DNA of 64,000 bases from Crotophaga sulcirostris (taxonomy: Eukaryota > Chordata > Aves > Cuculiformes > Crotophagidae). The DNA lies in the NCBI GenBank assembly GCA_013397455.1, contig VYZB01000124.1, positions 540,081 through 604,080 on the forward strand. The letters run 5' to 3'. Position numbers and translations under genes: made by a program. The notes below the pieces were generated by a model. It did not search any database. It saw only the letters and a list, made by a program, of their open reading frames with translations, and was not told the DNA's origin. This document shows positions 58,001 through 64,000 of the stretch, piece after piece (the first letter of the stretch is position 1; every line of letters begins with the position of its first letter).

Positions 58001-59610
58001 GCTGAAGTATTTAAGCTCCATTCCAAGGTAGGTTTTTACTTCAAGGTTCCCTTCTCAATCAGTCTTTCTGCAGATGTGTTCTCATCTACAGGCTCTAACA
58101 GAAACTTATTCAGGGCACTTGAGATGCTGCTAAGTGTAGGAGTGTGTTGTTACCAGTTCCTCACTTCATGCTGTGGTCTACAGCTTAACCCACAAATGGA
58201 GGTGTTTGCCCACTCTCTGGAGCTCTGAACAAAGGACTTCTTCAGAGTGCTCACACACAGGCACAGGAAATAACTGTCCCTAGAAAGCAGCTAACAGTTG
58301 AGATGAGCCAATATCTCAGACCACTGCAGGTCGTTGCTTCAGCCCACAAGAGGTTGAGCCCTGTACCTTTGCTTTCTTCTATTCCTCCTGGTTCCAGCTT
58401 TCCTTTGTAATTCTACCCATAACTTCCTTCAGTGTTGCTCCTTATTCTGTCTTCCTCCTGGTATCTGCACAACTGCTGCACTTTGGCCACTCTCTACAGA
58501 AAGGATCTTTTTTTTCTCCAGGGGGGAGCTTGGTGAAAATTGAAAAAGAATTTTTTGTGATATTCTGAGTTATTTAAAAGCTGCTGGCCAGGTTTAGTCT
58601 GAAATATATATAAAACATATAAGATGCTGCAAGCCTCCTTATGAAGTAGGGGAAAAAAATTCAGAAGAAACCATTTTTCATTATTAAAAGTGCAAGAAGT
58701 TTCTGAAACCTTTCAAATGCTTTGGATATCCCCTCGGAATGTTTTATACTGGTTGGCCACAGAAGTACCCCCTCCCTGCTATTTGCTTGTGAAATTGGGA
58801 TTTCACAGTTCCTTTTCCTCTGTCTGCTCGGAACTGTTTAGCCAAGGAGCACGGAATATCCAGCAATTCGTGACCAGACGGCAAAGTGCAGCTATTTCTG
58901 AAAACCTGAGAATTTCTGAGTAAGCTTTTTGAAAGGTCCTGAATTGACTTGATGTCTGCAGCCTGGGGATGCCTTAAAGAACTTGAACAGCTTAAGCCAA
59001 AGTGGCCACTTCTCCTCGCCAGCCTTTCGGATGTGCTCAAGGTACCCAAACCAGTTATGGGTCTGGAAACCCTTGTCCTCGCATGGTCACCCCTTACTAG
59101 GGAGCTCCCAAGAACACAAAAAATTTGCAAGTCTCTTGCCTGGTGTCCTGGAAGGGGGAGCTGATGTTTACTTTTTATCGGAGTTAGTAAACTCCCTGAG
59201 CAGCATTTCCAAAGCAGAGAAGCCCTGCCTGCAGCCTCACAGCATCTCATTTTTCAGCCTGCTCCTGCAGGCAGCCCCTGACAGATGACAGCTCTTCTAG
59301 CGTTAAGCATCCCCGATGAAACATTCCAAGGGTGTGATGCTGCCTTCTGCATTCCTTGCTTCTGCCCCCTCCCCCTATTTTTTCACTCCATAAAGCTGAC
59401 AACTGCAGAGCTGCCCTCTGAGTATACAGCCAGTTAAAGAATAGAGTTCATGTCTATCCCAGCTTGTTTCACTTTGCTGCTTTTCCCCTGCCAGCCCAAT
59501 TTTCAGCTGGGGTAATATGATACCACTTGGCAGAGGCTGAGAGAATCTTTGGCCCATTGGAAAGAGGCTTAATGTAAAGTCTACATTTTTTTAATTTTTT
59601 TTTTTTTTAG
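52001..59610. other. Intergenic region downstream of MIB2
   Basis: I see no recognisable exons on either strand. The longest open frames (53570-53992 plus, 54435-54899 plus) have no known domain and no splice support. Contains a 26-A run (53020-53045), T runs (about 53214-53229) and a short C run (about 55111-55120). No CR1 copy stands out here. Confidence 0.5.
53020..53045. repeat. Homopolymer A run (26 A)
   Basis: An uninterrupted A tract about 1 kb after the MIB2 3' UTR. I see no LINE or processed-pseudogene body attached to it and no clear target duplication, so it is best treated as a simple repeat. Confidence 0.9.
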
Positions 59611-59944
59611 GGCTTTTTGAAGCTCTAGTGGTTCTGCACAGCTCTGGCAGAAACTGCAGGGCTGCTCACAAGTGCTCCAAGTGCAACTGTGAGCACAAGG
59701 ATTACCAATGCCTTCTGTAAGAGAATGTCTTAGCATCTGTCTCATCTCCCTCTAAAAAGTGTTGAAGACCGACATGGATGAAGTAGGACAACTTTCTGCA
59801 GACAGAAGGAAGAGCTTCCTCTCAGCTGACAAGAAAAAGAGCAGTGGCTGTAGGACCATTGTGGGATTTTTATGTGTGTTCCCCGTGGTGGCTTTGCTGG
59901 CAGCTGTGGGAGATCCAGCTGGAGCGGCGGTTCGGAAGAGTCAG
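59611..59944 (+). CDS. Possible first coding exon of MMP23 (signal-anchor exon)
   Basis: Candidate exon bounded by a long T tract ending tttttag (AG at 59609-59610) and the donor cag|gtaggg at 59945. The ATG at 59774 (gacATGG, good context) opens 57 codons ending in phase 0 at the donor. The peptide has a basic stretch (DKKKSSGCR, residues 19-27), then one hydrophobic segment (residues 28-45, IVGFLCVFPVVALLAAV) and a GDPAG end. MMP23 is a type II membrane metalloprotease with just such an N-terminal signal anchor, and it follows MIB2 on the same strand in human. The resemblance is in pattern rather than close identity. No propeptide or catalytic exon is visible before 64000. It could instead be an upstream UTR exon or a chance frame. 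Confidence 0.4.
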
Positions 59945-62900
59945 GTAGGGGAAGGGGTCTGATTCTCAAATGCTTGAAAGGGGAGGGGGGACATCAAATC
60001 TGTGTGCGTGTGAATTCTTTTTAGGAGATGGAAAAATTCAGGAAGCAATCTAAAGAATATATAAATAGCTGTTAAGGCATCAAGACCTGTTTGTGACTGT
60101 TTTGAGTCCCTTTTTGCAGAGGGTCTGAAAAAGTTATTAAGCATCCAAGTGGAATCAGATGATCAGGTGTGTGCAGCTTGCAGCCAGCCAGCCAGTGACT
60201 GCAGATTATTTGGGTTGTTTTCCCTCAGAGTTTCAGCTTTTCCTCCGAGCACCTCTGCTTCCCCAGCCTAGGGTGATGTGGCATGCATATATTCTGATTT
60301 CCCTAGCAGAAACCTTCCTTTCCTGGGAAGCCCAGAGGCTCGTGGTGTGCAGGATCTTCTCTGGGAGTTGACACTGGGCTGCATTAGCTGACCCTCGTTC
60401 AAGGTCTGACCCTGAGCAAGGTGTCCTGGGACAGACTGGTGGGGCACAACTGTAGTGAGGCTCTGGGACTCTGAGAAGCTGATCTTAATTTTTGCTTTTA
60501 GCTTAAGTTTTGTTATTAATTTTATAAAAAAAACCAATCTTCTCTAAGTGCTCACATCTTCTCCTACTGTTTGTGTTTATAAAGACCCAGGCAGTAGCAC
60601 CCCTTGTTTGCCTCCCGTGCTCAGGGCTTTTATTACTGAGCCAGAGTTGTGTCCCTGCTCAGCTTGTGAAAGGGGAGCTGAGCGACCAGGAGAGAGAGGG
60701 GAGTGAATTGCATTCATTGCGTCTCCGTGAAGTAAATTAATGGAGCTCTGACTGCACAGGGTGAATAATGCAGAGCCAGGATGTTGTCCAGTGTCTGTTG
60801 CAGTTGTTGAGAGCAAGAGTTGAAGCACGTGTCCTTCTGGTACCTCCCAGGCTTGTTTGAGACCTTTACCCGCAGTCAAATGGGTTTCCTCCTGGGAGCA
60901 GCTGACCTCTTCTCCAGTTCTGAATATTCCCATAGTCCTGGGTCTTTGGCATATTCAGGCAGGTCTTTGGATCCAAATTATACTGGCAATTTTGTATCTA
61001 GGTCATCCTGCATCTGAGCTACAGCATCTGTGTGGTTGTGGTACCCCACCCATCCCCATTCATTTTGCAACGCGTCCTTAATTAAAAGCCTCCTGTTGCC
61101 ACAGGGGGAGGTTGAGCAGGAGGTTGGAGTGAGAGAACTCAGCACCTTCTAGAGCTTGTGACTGGGTCAGACACAGTTCTCAGTGGTTGCTGTTGGGCCT
61201 GGGGCACCTTTACTTTGTGGGGTATTTGGAGGGTAGGCTCACTAGGGATGCAGATTTTTTTTCTTCCCCCCCCAGCCTGTTCAGCACTCGTGGCTTTCGG
61301 GTTTTAAGCTCAGTGGCCTTAGAAAAGACAATAATTTTTCTCCCTTGGGGCTGCAGTTTTCCTTGGTTAAAGGAGAAGCCAGCTGGCTGTTTCTGATTAA
61401 TTTTCCTCTGCTGATGCCCAGCAGGCTTTGAGGAAAAAAACTCAAGGTTTCACCCTATGCCTGGTGGCAGGGGAGGCAGAGTGGGCAGTGTGCTTTCCTC
61501 AGCTCTCCGCTCCGTGTGGACAGAAACTGGAACCAGTGCCAGCTGGGCTGTGAATTAGAGAGGCCAGGGAGCAAAGGCACTGCGTGTCCTTGCTTTGCCA
61601 AGGAGCAGGAGCATCTGTCACAGGGATGGAGAGCCACCTTACCTCACCCCTGATAAGTTATCAGGGTCTGTAGCCTGAGAATTCACAGTTCTGGCAACCC
61701 TGGGCTATCCTGACTGATGCCAGAACAAATGTGTCATCAGCCCGGGCGCTGGCAAGGGTTTGCAGAAAAAACAACAAAGGCAGAAAGGATTTGCCTAGTT
61801 CTACCCTACTTGAAAGAACTGCAAAGCTGGAGAAAATATCTTATTATCCTGCAATTATCTGCTGATCTTCTCCAGGCTTTTCTTACAGCTCCAACAGATC
61901 CACAGGGTGGCTGATCCTCCACCTGGTCTGTGCTGCTCAAAAGGATGCAAAATTTTCCTTTCATGCCAAAGGAAAATGTTGTTCTCAGAGCAGAATCAGA
62001 AGTAAAAGCCACAGGAGTTGAAGGGAGAGAGGGACAACAGCCAGTGTACTCGCATCACTCTGCCTTGGAGAAGGGCCTGGGCCTTGAGCTGAGTGAACCA
62101 AAAAGCATGTTTTCCTCAGCCAGATCCTTTCATACAGCAAAGTGACAAAGGTTCAGAGGGAAAAGTGATCCTCTGTATTCTTTCAAGAGCAGATTGGCAT
62201 CTGAGGACTCCCAGAAATGTGGTGAAGTACCCTACCAAAAGCTGGCAGCTTTAAGGCAAGGTGCTAGTCAGCATCTCTTTGTCTCAGGTGATGCTCTGTG
62301 GCCCTTGTGTTCTCTGCATTCAAAGGCTTTGCTGATTTCAAATGGAGAGTGAGACCCTCAGCTGAGCTGGAACAAAGCCTGAGAGCCTGTCCTGGGAAGG
62401 TACTGGGTCAGAAGGAGAGAGGAGCCTGTGTGGCTCTGGGACAGGAGCAAGAGAGGCTCTTTTCCCATTCGGACACAGTCCTGCAGGCTTTTACCCTTCA
62501 TGGCTCCCTGTAGTCACGGAGAGACACTGCTGCTCTGGGCAGCATCTGGCAGCTCTTGCTTCAGGCTTCTGGTCTTTCCGTGCCATTTTCTTGTCGTGAC
62601 ACCAGGGATGTGGCATTTTGACTCCCAGAGCCTCAGTTCTTCCATGGGTAAAATGAAGACAGCTCTTGCTTTCTGTAGAGCGTGCTGTGAGGCTGCCCAG
62701 ACTCCTGCTGGTGCAGCTTCTGTAACGTTGCCACGATCCACACTGCTCAGTGCCTGGGAGCCTCTGGAGCAGAGGAGGCTCCAAGCCCCAGAGACATCCA
62801 GTGCCTTAGTCCTGAAAAGGGGAGGTGAAGCAGGAAGGCTTCCAGAGAACCTCATTGGGTCCCATCCTTCTACCTCCACTGCTCAGGACTAAAATGCTTT

Positions 62901-63195
62901 TATAGTTGACGTCAGACCTGTCATCAAATTTGGTGTCTACTGGATGATGGCTCAGATGCACTCAAGGGTTTCCAGGGCTTTTATTTACTTTGAAGGCATT
63001 TCAGATCCGCAGTGCAGCTTTATAGAGAGCTCTGCACAAAGGGCTGCCTGTTTTATTCATTTGTCCAGTATTTAATTTCTTCTGTGGTGACACTGGAGAG
63101 CAAAAGCAAAGTGAAAAGGAAATGAAAACTTTCCAGGAAGAGCTGCAGACTCGCTGTGGCCAGAAGCCTACTGAGGCCTCGTTCCCTCTCCGGCA
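59945..63195. other. Non-coding stretch after the MMP23-like exon
   Basis: No zinc-protease HExxH motif, ShK-type cysteine pattern or Ig-like segment is encoded here in any frame, so it would be intron if the MMP23 call is right. The 154-codon frame at 62428-62892 has no recognisable domain. A short C-rich tract lies at about 61265-61273. Confidence 0.45.
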
Positions 63196-63199
63196 GTGC

Positions 63200-63575
63200 T
63201 GCGCTTGTTTAGCCTGGAGAAGAGGAGGCTGAGGGGTGACTTTCTTGCTCTCTACCTGACAGGAGGTTGCAGCAGGGTGGCTGCTGGTCCCTTCAACCAA
63301 GTAACAAGTGACAGGATGAGAGGAAACGGCCTCGAGTTGCACCAGGGGAGGTTTAGATTGGATATCAGGAAAAAAAACGTTACTGGAAGAGTGATGAAGC
63401 ACTGGCAGAGGCTGCCCAGGGAAGTGGTGGAGTCACCATCCCTGGAGGGGTTCAAAAAACCTGTAGATGTGGCGCTTCAGGACATCGTTTAGCAGGCACA
63501 GTGGGGTTGTGTTGATGGTTGGACTGGATCATCATAGAGGTCTTTTCCAACCGTAATGACTCTGTGATTCTATGA
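63200..63575 (+). mobile_element. CR1 retrotransposon fragment, sense
   Basis: Well-preserved CR1 3' part: 'agcctggagaagaggaggct', 'acaggatgagaggaaacggc', 'tagattggatatcaggaaaa', 'tgcccagggaagtggtggag', ending 'actctgtgattctatgag'. Same subfamily as the 62-541 copy, but less degraded. Confidence 0.93.
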
Positions 63576-64000
63576 GAGCGGAGTGGTTGCAGTGCCCTGT
63601 TCTGGAATTCTGCAGAAGCTCCAGGGAGCCTGCAGCACTGACCCTCTGTGATCCTGTGTTGAGGAGTGCTGATCCCTTCCTTTCCGTGCTTGTCTGACCT
63701 AAGATGAGCCCCAAGATCTGACAGTAGAGCCCCTCCTCTGCTCTGCCTTGGTGGTGGTCAGCACTCGGAACAGGCACACTTGGCAAAGCACTGACGGGCT
63801 GGTGCACTGACCCTGTCTCCTGGACACCCTTTGGGCAGCACCAGTCGTGTCCCCACCTCCAAATGTCTCAGACCTGGTAGCTTCTCTTTTACACTCTTCA
63901 ATCCTGTGGTTTCTTGCTTCTCCTCCAACCTCCTGTTTTGTCTCTTAAGGAAGATGCCACATCCCCTGGTCTTCATGGAGCTTCGCACGGTCCAGCTTTC
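63576..64000. other. Terminal stretch, no gene seen
   Basis: No recognisable exon or repeat before the window ends. Confidence 0.45.

Noticed and set aside
62428..62892. 154-codon plus-strand open frame
   Set aside because: No domain. An overlapping antisense frame of similar length (62514-62879) suggests composition rather than coding.
1..64000. CRISPR arrays, phage or bacterial operons
   Set aside because: No spaced direct repeats of CRISPR type, no ribosome-binding-site-led gene clusters, and clear vertebrate gene structure with avian-type CR1 repeats.

Overview
The window is nuclear DNA from a vertebrate, almost certainly a bird. It contains at least ten CR1 non-LTR retrotransposon fragments, most with the short avian-type 3' end (TTCTRTGATTCTATG-like, no poly-A tail). 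It also contains one multi-exon gene with GT-AG introns that encodes a full-length Mind bomb protein. Species cannot be decided from the sequence alone. Nothing in the window looks bacterial, viral or plasmid-derived, and I found no CRISPR array, no convincing tRNA and no intact transposon.

The central gene is MIB2 (mind bomb E3 ubiquitin protein ligase 2), on the + strand. I placed 18 coding exons by reading protein similarity across splice sites. Together they give 2865 nt with every intron phase consistent: 954 codons plus a TAA stop at 51082-51084. The domain order is MIB/HERC2, ZZ zinc finger, MIB/HERC2, two REP repeats, an ankyrin array, and two C3HC4 RING fingers, the second at the extreme C terminus. 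All zinc ligands of the ZZ and both RINGs are present, so the gene looks intact. MIB2 proteins ubiquitinate Notch ligands.

Layout. 1-12.8 kb: upstream DNA with several CR1 pieces and no supportable gene. 12.8-14.3 kb: a GC-rich promoter region with a CCAAT box, a ZNF143-type site, a GC box and tandem repeats, interrupted by a 794-base assembly gap that probably hides the transcription start. It is followed by a well-bounded 5' UTR exon (14167-14300). 14.3-27.0 kb: a large 5' intron with CR1 copies. 27.0-51.1 kb: MIB2 coding exons. The introns carry a hAT-like MITE with an 8-bp target duplication, an AT-rich minisatellite and CR1 tails. 51.1-52.0 kb: the 3' UTR with two AATAAA signals. 52-59.6 kb: intergenic sequence. 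At 59611-59944 there is a possible first exon of MMP23, the gene that follows MIB2 in human; it encodes a basic N terminus and a single hydrophobic signal anchor. The rest of that gene would lie beyond the window.

The most useful second-look items are a GC-AG intron in MIB2, two short upstream ORFs in the 5' leader (one in frame with MIB2 and ending six codons before its ATG), the duplicated REP exon pair, the gap in the promoter, and the MITE. I saw no evidence of an undescribed multi-gene system.
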